Positions 10,421 to 22,759 are shown, counted from the stretch's first letter. The stretch is 64,000 bases of DNA from Ceratopteris richardii (GCA_020310875.1 CM035413.1:167054996-167118995); one strand, 5' to 3'. The notes: a model not told the origin generated them from the letters alone. Made by a program: numbers and translations.

Positions 10421-10889
10421 TGTTGATGACATGATTGCTCCTACATCATCTACATTTTGTATCCTCATGAGTGCATCTCCATTTTGTATCTAGGAGGCAC
10501 TCCATTTCTAGTTTATTTCCATTTTATCCCACATGATATGTACCTTGGAGAGCCCCTCCCAAATCTACATAAGGAGGGCCTCTCCTCCAATTTGTACTTC
10601 GTTAGAAGCTTGAGGAGCCTACTCCATGCTCTTGGAAGGCTCATTTCTAATCTACATAAGTTTACCCATTTCATGGTTCTACTCATTTTGAGTCTCACAT
10701 ACTCTTTCTTTTGGGAGTACACTCTTCTTTTCATTTTGCTTCCACGCATGTACTCTCTACAAATATTACACTCCATCCTACAAGTACGAAAGAACAATTT
10801 TATCCTATTTAAAATTAGAATGATTACCTACACACTCATAAGAGAAACACAAGATGAACGAATGATCATGTTCATGGAGTGCAATATTG
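10421..10889 (+). repeat. Probable 3' LTR remnant of the decayed Copia
   Basis: It begins TGTTGATGAC right after a purine tract and an RNase H reading frame. The end is not defined because no 5' LTR copy is found and a LINE relic follows. The sequence is T-rich and non-coding. Confidence 0.5.
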
Positions 10890-12075
10890 CACAAGATGAA
10901 TGTAAGGGTTCTTGGGCCAAAATTATTTATCAAGTATAATAAGAACCTCTTCTTAGCTATCCCTAGATGGAAAGACCTTATCTGGATCATGCTTCTATTC
11001 TCTCCATTCTTCGTGGTCCATGAAGGATCTGATCTAGATTACTCTTTATGGAAAGCTTGGAATAAGATGAATCCCTTCTTGTCCATTAGTAACAATTAGA
11101 AGTGGGTGATTGACATTTGATAGTATGACTCTATATGGTTTGCTATTGTTTGGATCAAGGATGTAGAGAAAGATTTTTTTCAACGAGCTGAAAAGCTTTG
11201 ATTGAAAGGTTTTCACATATGAAAGCAACTTTGGAAGCAAGATTAAAAACCATTGGGTTAGATTTGAAGACGTGTACCTTGTTGAAGAATGGAGTATGAA
11301 GACTAGTCCTCTTAAGACACAGAATCCACCTTCAAACATTAGCCTCCTAACTAGCCAAGATTCCCCCATTTGAAGGATTTGAGCTGAAGTAATGTAGCAA
11401 GTTGGAGGATATTATGAGAATCAAGACAAAATAGGATATTAACCAATCTCTTAACAAGAAGTGGTATACATATTGATCTTGGAATAGATGGGAATTCAAG
11501 TTCAAGAAACTATGGCACTTGCTTATAGAGAATAAGAAAGCAATCCTCTTTTGACAAATTCTTCATAAAGGGATCTATACCAATGTTCGAGCATGTATAA
11601 TGTATGGTGCCTCTATAAAAGATGTTTTAGTGGCAAGGAATGACATTTTCATTTCTTTCCCTAAGAGTGTTGAGATCTGGCATAATATTAGAAATTCCCT
11701 ATTGTTGAGTCATCAAATCAGCTACAAGCGAGTTCTACTAAGAGAAGCTATCAACTGCTCTACACCTCTCTAAAATGCCATTAGAAGGGAGGCTCTATGG
11801 AAAAATTGAAAAGAAAGATGTGTGATCAACTTTGACAAACCCCCCAAAGAATGATCTATAGAGAAGTCCCTAGAGTGTCTACGTAGAAAGATTGTAAATC
11901 ATAAAAGTTGTCCTCCTTTCAAACACCACAAGGCATTCATTGTAGAACACAATAATCTAAAGAGAAAGTGAACTCCCCAGGAAAGGTACAGAAGATCATC
12001 AGTCTACTTTGTAGCACCCTCCAATGCTCTTGTACCATCCTTTTTTGTAATTAATTTAAAGCATTTAGGACAAAA
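10890..12075 (+). pseudogene. Old LINE 3' fragment (RT tail and zf-RVT)
   Basis: Translated across frames, this plus-strand relic matches the 3' part of the LINE at 12776-16690. Examples are PRWKDL..LLFSP..V..GSDLDYSLWKAWNK near 10965-11070, and the zf-RVT section NKKWYTY.. LWHLLIENKKAI..QILHKGIYTN near 11455-11590. It contains many stops and frameshifts and ends near a short A-rich run at 12070. Only the end of ORF2 is present, as expected for 5'-truncated target-primed insertion. It is more similar to the relic at 17655-18910 than to the central LINE. Confidence 0.8.
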
Positions 12076-12775
12076 AAAATAATGAAGGCAACATTTAAGC
12101 ACAATCAACATAGCTTTTTGCATCTAAATGTAGTCCTCTTTAACGTGGCCAGTTGAATGATTACAAGTAAATGAACTCAACATAGTTTTCTTTTACTATG
12201 ATATACTTCTGCTATCGTGTTGGGAAATACCATGAATTTTTAGTATTATTGCCATCTTATCTATCTTCCATCCCATTATATTCTAGCTTTTTTAGCAGAA
12301 TTTCATACTATAAGTGAATGGGCTCCATTGTAATGGAAATCGTCTCATTTTTTTTGAGCAATACAAATAGATATTTGGATCAATTATGTATATTGTCTAT
12401 TCATGAGTCTGCATACATGTTTGCATGTGTGTTTTTCCCTCTCTTGTTTTTAGATGTGTGTCTTGCCATATCCACCATACACAGTCTTCATATGAACAAG
12501 TAGCTAATACATAAATTTGTGGATGCAGATCTATTTCGCATAGTTAAGTACATAGGTAAAAATATTTTACATCACAAAAAGTGTAGAAAAAATTGTTTTA
12601 GAATGCTTCCCAACATACGAAGAGGGCAATCTATCCATGCTAGATATGTGTATGTGTATGTGTATGTGTGTATGTGTGTGTCAATACACGTATGTATGAG
12701 TACATCCATGCATAAGTATTCATTTTTAATAAACACTCATCTTTTGTAGTTTCAATACAAGGAATTCGTGAATGC
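12076..12775. other. AT-rich, no gene recognised; small TG-rich microsatellite
   Basis: There are no supported genes. A run of TATGTG-type units lies at about 12646-12682. This is the target region into which the central LINE inserted. Confidence 0.6.
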
Positions 12776-12793
12776 TTTTTTTTTTTTTTTTTT
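12776..12793 (-). other. LINE poly(A) tail
   Basis: Eighteen T residues on the plus strand correspond to the 3' poly(A) of the minus-strand LINE, about 130 bp beyond the ORF2 stop. This fixes element orientation and 3' end. Confidence 0.9.
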
Positions 12794-12926
12794 AATATAA
12801 AGGAAGTTCGGCAATAGCCTACTCTCCCGGACTTGAATTAAATTAAGAAACAAAGGTACAAAAGAAGGGGACTAGCGCCCACGGGACCCCCCAAATCCCA
12901 CAAAGCAGGGGTAACCTGTATGAGTT

Positions 12927-15900
12927 CTAGGTTGCATTACATAGAAGGTTGATCACCCTCTCATCGCCCTCATGCGGGGCCCACTTGGGTTTGAGCTTGT
13001 TGTTGATCAAAATGAGGACTTTATGGTGCCTGAAGGGGGGGGATTTCTTACAGTTAACAATCCTTTTGCCTAGGAGGAATAGAGATTTCTCGATCGACCA
13101 TTCCTTGGGGGTACCGCCGAAGTTGAGAGCACACCTCTCCCGCCAGATTTTCCACAAGACTTCCCCTCTGATGGCGTTCCAGAGAGTCGCGGAGCAGCCG
13201 ATCGCTTCTCCCAAAAGGACTTGTTTCCAGCTAAGCTGTTTCAGAAGTCTGAGTTTCTTTCCCACCATCTGCCATATTTTGAGGGAGCTGGGGCAGGAGA
13301 GGAAGATGTGTGGGACATCTTCAATAGCCCGGTGACAGCGTTTGCACCAAGGAGGGACCCCGCAAATTTTGCAGGCCTTGTGGTTAGTCCAAATGCCACG
13401 ATGCAGAATTTGCCAAAGGAGGACAGACTTCTTAATCTCGATCAGGGGGTGCCAAATACTCATAAATTTCATGTCCCATCGAAGTCGCGTCCAAGCCAGG
13501 CACCACTTCTTGTTGAGACTGATCTGGTGGTCAGTGGTTTCTTTGATGTTCGGGATTTTGAGTATGTTATTTCCATTGTGCCATTTGAGACCAAGCGAGT
13601 TCGGAGCATCATGTCCCATGAGAAGGCGAATCTTGTTCCGATCCCATGCGAGGCATCTGCTTTGCAAAGTGTTCCATTCTTCGTAGGAGATGTTTTTGGA
13701 AGGATCAAGGTCCTCGAAATTGATCCAGCCGTTGGAGTCATGTTTCTAGAGGTGTTTCCATTTTTTGAATCCTTTGTGCCATAGTCTCTTGGCATTTCGA
13801 ATGTTCCACGACTCCACACTCCGGATGCCATGTACCGGGAACCAGATAGAGTCGTTTTGTCTGATTCCGGCCGCCCACTTCCAGTCCTCACTAATTCTTG
13901 TGAAGCTTTTGACTTTGTTCCAACCCTTCCAAAGGGAGCACACTAGATTGGAGCCTTTTGGGAAGACAGGGATCGGGGAGAATAGCAGGGTCATGATGTC
14001 GAGATTCTTCCAGCTTGGGAACCCCATGAGAGCCAACTCGTTCTTGTTTCTGAAGATCAGCTTGGCCCACGAGGCCTCCCTGTTGCACCAAGCCTTAATC
14101 ATCCATTTGGCAGCCAGTTTGTTGGCCATACACCCAATGTCCAAGATACCAAGCCCCCCGCTATCTCTGTGGCTGGTGCAGATGGCCCATTTGATCTTAG
14201 GCACCCCCCTTCTGTTATGATCACCCGTCCACAGAAAGTTCCTGCAGATGCTATTCAGCTTGGACAGGCCTTGCTCATTCGGTCTCCAACAAGAAAGGAA
14301 ATAGATGGTGGACGAGAGGAGGAACGTGTTGATGACCATCGCGCGTCCAGCGAGATTGATTTGCATGCCTTTCCAGTAGTTGAGCTTGTTTTCAAGTTTG
14401 GCCAGCACCCAGTTCCAACGCTGATCCATAGGGACGTCAAACCCCAGGGGGATGCCAAGCAGCCGAAAGATTTGGCCCTGCGGAATGATTTGGCAACCAT
14501 GATCAATGAGGAGGCCAGGTTGTTGTCCCACAATAGCTCTAAAGGCGGTCTTATTATGGTTGATTTTGGATCCAGAGGCCACACAAAAGGTATCAAGGCA
14601 CCTCCAGAATGTCTCCAAACTGGTATTATCATTGTGGACGAACGCGTTCATATCATCGGCAAAGAGTCTCATGATGATTTGGCTGTGGCCGTGAGGCAGT
14701 CGGAGGCCTTTGATATTGCCAGCCTCCACATGATGTGCCACCAGTCTGCTCAGCCCCTCAGTGGCGATGGCAAAGAGGAGAGGGGCCAGAGGGCACCCTT
14801 GTCTAATAGATCTTTTAAGGTGGATCGCCTTCGAAAGTTTGCCGTTTACGTTAATTTGTGTCGTTGCGTTTCCGAGAAGGGTCGCGATCATCCTGGTGAA
14901 TTCCCGACTACATCCGAGGTCTTGGAGCGACTGCAGAATATAGTCCCATTCAAGCCTATCGTAGGCTTTGTCAAAGTCGATCTTGAGGAAAACCACGTCT
15001 TGGTTGGACTCCTTTGCATATTGCATACCTTCCCAAATGTCCATAATGGTTTCCAGGATGGACCTGCCTTTGATGAAACCTTTTTGGTCCTCACTAAGCC
15101 AAGATCTCAGGTGGCACGACAGCCTGTTGGCGATGACTTTGGCGATGATCTTATATCCTGTTTGGAGCATCGTAATCGGCCGCCAGTTCTCGATTCTGTT
15201 CTTTTCCCCCTTCTTGTGAATCAACTTGATAATTCCATTATTTAGACAAGAAGGAAGAGCACCAAACTTTAGCGCTTCTTGCCATACCATCCGAAGAGGG
15301 GTGGCAACCACCAGCTTGAAGGATTTAAAGAACTCGTTAGTGAGTCCGTCGGGTCCCGGGCTTTTACCGCGGGGGAGGGCATCAATAACCTCGATGATTT
15401 CTGATTCCGAGATAGGGGCATGGAGCAAGGAGTGAAGGTTGGGTGGAATTCTCCGGGGGGAAACCCGAGAGATGGCAGCCATGCAGTCCCTTCTATGGTG
15501 GGAGAGGGGGTTCGAGGTTCCCAGGAGTCTCGTGAAGTGCCCTTCGATGACGCCAAAATTATCTTCTTCCGAATTGCATACATTGCCATGTGGGTCAAGC
15601 AGTAGGGGGATCGACTCTCTGTTGTGTTTCTTTTTAAGGATACGGCACATCTCCTTAGTGGGTTTGTCGGCTTTGCCGGCCCACCACTCCTTGAAGAAGA
15701 ATTGCAAGTTTTTCCTTTGTATTTCTTCCTCGTATCTCAACGCTGCTCTGACTTTTCGGAGACCTTTCTGGGCTTGGAGTTTTCCTTTGTTCACTTCCTC
15801 CTCGAGCCGCCAGAGTCTGTGGTAAAGAGCTTCCCTACGAGCCCGTCTCACAGTCTCGATCATTTTCTTAGTTCTAATCATGATCTTACGAGACTTGTCG

Positions 15901-16690
15901 GCCGCACTTCTCCAACACTTGGCTGGGGCCAAGCCAGAAGCGAACGCCACCTTCCACACATCCGCAATCTCTTGGTGGACGGAGGGGAGAGAGAAGGAGG
16001 ACTCGTTGGCATGGAACCACGGGGCCTTGCGGATCTTGTTTGAAGGTTGAAAAGTGATAACGATCGGGTAGTGGTCAGAGATGGTGAGATCAGTGCGTTG
16101 CGTGATGGTAGGGTGGCCCCACTGATGAGTAAAGCCCTGAGAGATGTAGCATCTATCGAGCCTAGCTTTCCTCAGGTCCTCGCCCGCCTGGAGATTCGAC
16201 CAAGAGAAGCCATTCAGGTCTTTGAATTCAACCAAGTCCAAGTGGAGTTTGGTCATGTCCCACGTTTCCTTCTCCCGACTGTCAATGATCCTACCCTTGC
16301 CCATCCATCTGTCCCTAGGGTCCTCCACCATGTTGAAGTCTCCACAAATAAGCACGTTGTGGGGAAGTGAGTCAAGTGAGGCCCAAGTGTTCAGTCGCTC
16401 CAGATCCCCGTTAGGAGCGTACAGGGAAACCATAGTAACAGAAAGAGGAGCACCAAGGGAAGCCGCAATCCAACGGTGACTTACATCTTCAAAGGAGTTC
16501 TCTAACTTTTCAAGCCAGAGGTGTTTAACGCCGATAGCCGTTCCTCCAGACCCCCTCTGGTGCTTCGTAGGGATCCACACATGGGCTGAGGAGACCTGTC
16601 TGAGGCGTTTCTGTAGGTCTTCTCCGTCAATTTTAATCTCTTGAATACATATAATGTCTGGGTTTAAACTAATGTCGCGCAGCCATTGCT
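12927..16690 (-). pseudogene. LINE ORF2: endonuclease, reverse transcriptase, zf-RVT; one in-frame TAG
   Basis: One minus-strand frame stays open from 16690 to 12927 apart from a single TAG at 13746-13748. Codons read on smoothly across the stop (..KKWKHL, stop, KHDSNGWINFEDL..), so it is a point lesion, not a frameshift. In order: part of an apurinic endonuclease (NPDIICIQEIKIDGED, LICGDFNMVEDPRDRW, TISDHYPIVITF, with the N-terminus missing); reverse transcriptase (IENWRPITMLQTGYKIIAKV, FLKIDFDKAYDRLEWDY, IRQGCPLAPLLFA, FADDMNAF); and a C-terminal zf-RVT region (CKICGVPPWCKRCHRAIEDV). The family nicks DNA and primes reverse transcription at the target. This copy lacks its endonuclease start and ORF1, so it is inactive. 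No ATG start survives. Confidence 0.93.
13746..13748 (-). other. Premature TAG in LINE ORF2
   Basis: This is the only stop in about 1250 codons of frame. It falls between the end of the RT thumb region and the zf-RVT domain. Removing it alone leaves the downstream frame intact. Confidence 0.9.
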
Positions 16691-17654
16691 TTTTTATTCA
16701 AAAGGATAATTATCGTCTTCAATGATTTGTGAAAAAAAAAACATGTCTCAAAGAAAACAAAAGGGTAAATAAATGATCATGATTGAAAATCAGGCATACT
16801 TTTGAGCATATGAATAAATAATGTTATTGGCCGCCCTTTGAAGTAACAAGTCCTTTACCATCAGAGTCATTAAATGAAACTGTGCTAAAAAATGAAAATA
16901 TGCAATGAGAAAGCCCTCAGCTTCTTCTTGCAAACAAATGAGGTCCTAAGATTTCCACTTAACATTTTAGAAGAAATGTATGTAAGAATCTGCAAAGGAA
17001 AAAAAGATATGCATTTCATAACTCTCATAAATGGTAGCATTGGAATATGAAGGCCGAGTAATCTTTGTGCCTTTTGTATCTCCGAGACCTCATTTGATGT
17101 TTTGCTCTCTTATTCATTTGAGTTTATGGCTTGTGTTTCTCTTGATCTCCTCATTATGATTTGGGCATGTGGTTTGAACTTTCTTGCTACCACCATCCTC
17201 AACCGAAGATATTGGAGGGTTTGGATACAACTTTTTTGTAGTCTATTTTGTCCTAGTTGTTATTGTCATCTCTCCTCAAAACGTGGAGTGTCTCTCTCAA
17301 TCATAGACATTTCTAATATTCCTCAAAAATAAAGGAAAAATGTGTTATGGAGAGAGAGAGAGAGAGGAGAAGACAAAATAACTCCATTAAGAACCACAAA
17401 GCAATGTGTAAAGGAAACTATAGACATCTTTCCACTGAGCATAGCAAGGAATAGATAGTAAATAGCTACCAACCTCTTGTCATTGTTTTCTTGTTTCGTT
17501 TCATGAAATAAATCACATAAATTACATCAAAGAAAAAAATGGATAAAAACAAAAATATTGCCTTGGGTCATGGGAAAGATAATGAAGACAATGTGCATTC
17601 TAGATGTGGAAGTTATGGCCAACAAGATCATGGCTAAATGGAGGATCAAAGCGT
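16691..17654. other. No gene recognised
   Basis: AT-rich sequence with a short GA run near 17350-17366. No coding frame has recognisable similarity. Confidence 0.6.
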
Positions 17655-17738
17655 GGAATAATCGTAAGGGTTCTTGAGCCAAACTTATTCATCAAGGATA
17701 ACAAGAGCCTATCCTTCTATAGTGTCCCTAGATGGAAA

Positions 17739-17822
17739 GACCTTAACAAGATCATGCTCCTATTTTGAACACTATTTGAAGACCTTAACAACATCATGCT
17801 CCTATTTTGAACACTATCTGTG
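17739..17822 (+). repeat. 42-bp tandem duplication
   Basis: Two copies beginning GACCTTAACAA start at 17739 and 17781. They differ at a few positions. The second copy overlaps the first unit of the 118-bp duplication. Confidence 0.8.
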
Positions 17823-18012
17823 CTCCACAAGGAATCTCATTGGGACTAACCTTTATGGAAAGCTTGAAATAAAATGAATCCCTTCTCCTCGAGTAGTAAG
17901 GATTAACAACATCATGCTCCTATTTTGAACACTATCTGTGCTCCACAAGGAATCTCATTGGGACTAACCTTTATGGAAAGCTTGAAATAAAATGAATCCC
18001 TTCTCCTCGAGT
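17786..18012 (+). repeat. 118-bp tandem duplication
   Basis: Units start at 17786 and 17904 (TAACAACATCATGCTCC...). They appear identical over about 109 bp, which means the duplication is much younger than the decayed LINE in which it lies. Confidence 0.85.
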
Positions 18013-18910
18013 GGGCCATTGGCTTTCGATAGTATGATTCTATATAGTTTCCTATTTCTTGTATCAAGGGTGTAGAGAAAGGAAATTTCCAAACAACTAA
18101 GAAGATTTGGTTAAAAGGTTTTCATCTATGAAAACACCTTTGGAACCAAGATAAAAAGAATGGATCAGATTGTAAGACATTGACCTAATTGGATAATGGA
18201 TTATGAAGATTATTCCTCTTAAGACACAGAATCAACCTTCAAAACGTTTTCGCATAACTAGCAAAGATATCCCCACTGCAGTAATGTAGCAAATTGGAGG
18301 ATACTATGAGAATTGAAAGAAATTCGGATATTCATCCATCTCTAAACAAGATGTGGTGCACATATTGGTCTTGAATTAGATGGGAGTTCAAGTTCAAGGA
18401 CCTCTAGTGCTTGCTTATAGAGAACAAGAAAGAAGTTCTCAAGTGAAAAATTCTTCATAGAGGGATCTAGACCAATGTTTGAGTGAGTATAATCTATGTT
18501 GCCTCTACAAAATATGTTTACTTGCGAGGGAATTCATAGGTTACATTTGCATTTCTTGCCCTAAGAGCATTGAGATCTGATGACAAGGTATTAGAAAGTC
18601 CCTATTAATGAGTCATCAAATCAGATGGAAGCCATATCCACTCAAAGAAGGTGCCAGCTACTCTACACCTATCTAAAATTCCATTAAGCAAAGCTCTATG
18701 AATAATTTGAGAAAAAAAAAGTGTGCGATCAAATTTGACAAAAAGCCCCTAAAGAATGATCTTTAAAGAAGTTACTAGATTGTGTAGGTGGAAAGATTTG
18801 GAATCATAAAAGCTCTCCTCCTTTTAAAACAATAAACTAAAGAGCAAGTGGACTCCTCAAGAAAAGGACAAAAGATCATCAATCTACTCTATAGCTCCCT
18901 CTGTACCTAT

Positions 18911-19180
18911 GGAGTCTTTCATCGATCCACGAGCCATATCTATGGCTATGTGCTAGATACAATTCATTATGAAGCGAATCATAGATAGACTATACATAGT
19001 TGCTAAACTAGGACACTATTTACTCCAGAGGGTTATATGTCTCATTGATACAGTTGCCATAAGTAATGCCATTCATTCTAATCGAGTTAAAATACTTCAA
19101 TTCCACATATAACTAGTGGAATCCTATCTCATTGGCTTTGGAGGATTGCATTCCCCTTATGTCAGAGATAAATATCCATG
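18911..19180. other. No gene recognised
   Basis: Unique-looking flank between the LINE relic and the CACTA terminus. Confidence 0.5.
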
Positions 19181-19199
19181 CACTACAACATATGAAGGG

Positions 19200-19370
19200 C
19201 ATACCGACGTTGTCTATACCGATGGTCGCTCTTGACATCGGTATAAACGTTGGAAAAGGTCACTTAAGGATACCGACGATCATGTGACTGTCGGTATGAC
19301 CGTTTTAAACGGATCGTCGGTGTGTCCCGCATCCATCGGTATAAGCGTTGGTATAAGCATCGGTAATTTA
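19200..19370. repeat. CACTA subterminal repeats (transposase-binding type)
   Basis: About ten occurrences of an ACCGAYG/TCGGTAT core occur in direct and inverted orientation within 170 bp of the terminus. In En/Spm-type elements such arrays bind the regulatory transposase protein. Here that role is inferred from position and pattern. Confidence 0.7.
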
Positions 19371-19545
19371 CTCAAAGTTACCTACGCTCATATCAATGCT
19401 CATACTGACGCTTACATCGAGGCCGTGTTTTAAACATACCGGGAACCCGAGAGCAAAACTTCACTTTTTTGCGCGTGTTTCAGTATTGTTTGTCTTCTGT
19501 CGAACTTGCACGCACGAATTGAATTGCGACTTGCATTGTCTTGTG

Positions 19546-19600
19546 CACACACACACACACACAGATCTCTCTCTCTACACACACTCTCTCTCTCTCTTGG
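19546..19600. repeat. (AC)n and (TC)n microsatellites
   Basis: A CA run is followed by two CT runs. Simple repeats only. Confidence 0.8.
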
Positions 19601-19809
19601 TTTAGATCTCACATCTTGGTAAGTGGTGCGCGTACTGTTAGCGTTTGTCTTTCTCTATGTTTTAGGTCTTATAATTTCTCTTCTCTTTGATTTTGCAGAA
19701 TTTCTTTGGCATCGATTGTTTGGAATTCGACGATAGACGACATACATTATGCTTTGACGACAACGATCCAAAATAGGGACATACTTGTAAGTGATTGTTT
19801 TATTCTCTA

Positions 19810-20035
<226 letters not shown>

Positions 20036-20044
20036 AGATAGAAA

Positions 20045-20850
20045 AATAGAGCATACATACACACACACACATCTACACATTTACACATGTATACATACAC
20101 ACATACATGTACACACATGCATGCTTACATACACACACATATACACACATGCATGCTTACATACACACACATACAAATATACACACATGCATACATACAC
20201 ACACATGCATACACACATACATACACATATATACACACACACATGTACACACATGCATACATACACACACATATGTACACACATGCATACATACACACAT
20301 ATACACACACATGCATACACACATATACACACACATGCATACACACATACATACACACATACATACATATACACATATGCATACACATACATACACACAT
20401 ATACACACATGCATGCAAACATACACACACATACACATATACACACATGCATGCATACATACACACACATACACATATACACACATGCATACATACACAC
20501 ACACATGTACACACATGCATACATACACACACATATGTACACACATGCATACATACACACATATACACACATGCATGCATACATACACACACATATACAC
20601 ACATGCATGCATACATACACACACATATACACACATGCATGCATACACTCACATGCACAGACACACATACATACACACATGCTTGCACACACACACATGA
20701 ATGCATACACACACATGCATACATACACACACATACACATATACTCACACATGCATACATAGACACACATACACATATACACACATGCATACATTCACAC
20801 ACACACACATACATACACACATGCACATATATAGACACACATAAGCTAGT
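20045..20850. repeat. ACACAT/CATGCATG minisatellite, about 0.8 kb
   Basis: Alternating purine-pyrimidine repeats (ACAC, ATAC, CATGCATG) are arranged in irregular higher-order units of roughly 35-60 bp, each with a CATGCAT core. All six frames are open by chance. No gene is implied. Confidence 0.9.
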
Positions 20851-20869
20851 GTTTTAATTAAATATATAA

Positions 20870-22290
20870 ATTTTTTGTTTTTTTCTACATCAAATATATA
20901 AAAATAGGATTAGGGTTTTTAGGCTCTTTACACATACATACACATACACATATAATACATATATACATGTATATACACCTGCATACAGAAAAATTACATA
21001 TTTTAGGTCTAGATATTTAAGATTAGGGTTTTAGGGTTTAGGCATACATATAACTCAATTACATTTATATTAAGGAAAAATAGAGAAAAAGATAAGAAAA
21101 AAATCTAAATATATAAATAAACATATATATAAAATAGGATTAGGGTTTTAGGATTAGGGGTTTAGATTTTTATAGGTGTTTAAGTATTTAGGTTTTAGTA
21201 TTTTAGGTTTAAGTCTAAGTCTTTCTGATTAGGCTTTTAGGCTTTTAACACCTACATAACATATACACACACATACACATACACATATAATACATATATA
21301 CATGTAGATACACATTCATACAGAAATATACTAGGTCTAGATCTTTAAGATTAGGGTTTTAGGATTTAAGCATACATATAACTTAATTAAATGTATATAA
21401 AGAGAAAATATAGAAAACAATTAAGGAAAAAAATCTAAATATATAAATAAATATATATATAAAATAGGATAATTATATAGATAAATAAATATAAAAAGAA
21501 CTAGTGTTTTAAAAAATTTAATTAAATATATATAATTAAATATATATATAATTAAATATATAAAAATAGGATTAATAAAGGAAAAATTTTGAATATATAA
21601 ACAAATATATATATAACAGAGGATAATTATATAGATAAATAAATATGATAAGAACTAGTATTTTAAAGAAATAAATTAAATATATATGATTAAATATATA
21701 AAAATAGATTTAATTTTAATCATTTTAATCAGAGTGAATATATATACACATACACATATACACATATACTTATACATCTATCTATATATGCATGTGTACA
21801 AAAATATACATATTTTAGGTCTAGATCTTTAAGATTAGGGTTTTAGGATTTAGGCATACATATAACTCAATTAAATTTATATAAAGAGAAAATATAGGAA
21901 AAAAATTAAAGAAAAAATCTAAATATATAAATAAATATATATATATATAAAATAGGATAATTATATAGATAAATAAATATAAAAAGAACTAGTGTTTTAA
22001 ATAATTTAATTAGATATATATAATTAAAAATATAAAAATAGGATTAATTAAGAAAGAAATATGAATATATAAATAAATATATATATAAAATAGGATAATT
22101 ATATAGATAAATAAATATAAAAAGAACTAGTGTTTTAAATCATTTAATTAAATATATATAACTAAATATATATATTTAAATATATAAAAATAGGATTAAT
22201 TAAAAAAAATTCTGAATATATAGATAAAATAGGATAATTATATAGATTAGGGTTTTAAGATTAGGGTTTTAGGTTTTTTTAGGTGTTTAA
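20870..22290. repeat. AT-rich degenerate repeat with TTTAGGG-like motifs
   Basis: Blocks containing ATTAGGGTTTTAGG recur at about 20907, 21011, 21131, 21349, 21833 and 22243. They alternate with recurring blocks such as ATATAACTCAATTAAAT and AGGATAATTATATAGATAAA. The blocks recur at spacings of roughly 330-480 bp, which suggests an old segmental tandem repeat inside the CACTA element. It may be a transposase intron or leader, because an AG (TGTAGCAG) directly precedes the transposase ATG. Confidence 0.7.
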
Positions 22291-22387
22291 GTATTTAGGT
22301 TTGAGTATTTCAGGTTTAAGTCTTTAGGAGTATGAGTTTTAGGTTTAATAAAAAAACAAATGATATAAAATGTCCATATTGTAGCAG

Positions 22388-22759
22388 ATGACTTCTTTGG
22401 ATCCGGAGGAGAGAATGGCATGTCCTCGCACTCAGTGCAAGTACCAAATTTATCAAAAACGATGGATTTGTACTGCACATGTTAGAGAGTATGGATCCTT
22501 TGATAGGAGTCGACTAGAAAACCTACGCTACCATTCACATGGTCCTCCAGGTGAGCAGATGGACCCAAACGACATTGCACCAGTAACCTCTCATGGACAA
22601 AAGAGAACAAAAAAGGATTTAGACGTACAAGCAAGTACTAATAATATTACACAGAATGAGCATATGGAAGAGATGCTCGAAGCATTTTATGAGATGGACG
22701 AAGATCATGATGGTGGAGAAGATGTCGAGAGTTTCATGGACACAAAACAATTTCCATGA
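22388..22759 (+). pseudogene. CACTA transposase, N-terminal transposase-associated domain
   Basis: This 123-codon frame starts at the ATG at 22388. It holds a Cys/His pattern CPRTQCKYQIYQKRW..TAHVREYGSF, matching the transposase-associated N-terminal domain of plant En/Spm proteins (CPC..C.N....H....GF). An acidic stretch (EMLEAFYEMDEDHDGGEDVE) follows, and the frame ends in TGA. The Transposase_21 catalytic domain should come next, but the sequence passes within about 60 bp to the far C-terminal DUF4218 region, so an internal deletion has removed it. Confidence 0.7.

Larger units (their letters stand above)
12776..16690 (-). mobile_element. L1-type LINE, 5'-truncated, nearly intact ORF2
   Basis: On the minus strand the element runs from about 16690 to an 18-base poly(A) (poly(T) on plus, 12776-12793). 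The open frame is lost at 16690 inside the endonuclease domain, and ORF1 is absent, so the copy is 5'-truncated. The GC content of the coding part is clearly higher than that of its surroundings. I could not identify a convincing target-site duplication. Older relatives flank it at 10890-12075 and 17655-18910. Confidence 0.92.
17655..18910 (+). pseudogene. Second old LINE 3' fragment, with internal duplications
   Basis: It parallels the relic at 10890-12075 base for base over long stretches: the GTAAGGGTTCTT start, the CCCTAGATGGAAAGACCTT section, and an AACAAGATGTGGT..CACATATTG section near 18345. It therefore encodes the same RT-tail and zf-RVT region with many stops. It additionally carries two nested tandem duplications at 17739-18012. 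It is non-functional. Confidence 0.75.

Noticed and set aside
13342-13784. Plus-strand frames of 114 and 187 codons
   Set aside because: Antisense shadows of the LINE zf-RVT region.
14169-15245. Plus-strand open frame of 358 codons
   Set aside because: It is antisense to the LINE reverse transcriptase and shows no similarity. The GC-rich coding strand opposite explains it.
16560-16690. A start codon for LINE ORF2 near 16580
   Set aside because: The codon there is GTG inside a continuing endonuclease frame; the true start was lost by 5' truncation.
12776-16710. Target-site duplication for the LINE
   Set aside because: I compared the bases next to the poly(T) with those after 16690 and saw only short AT-rich coincidences.
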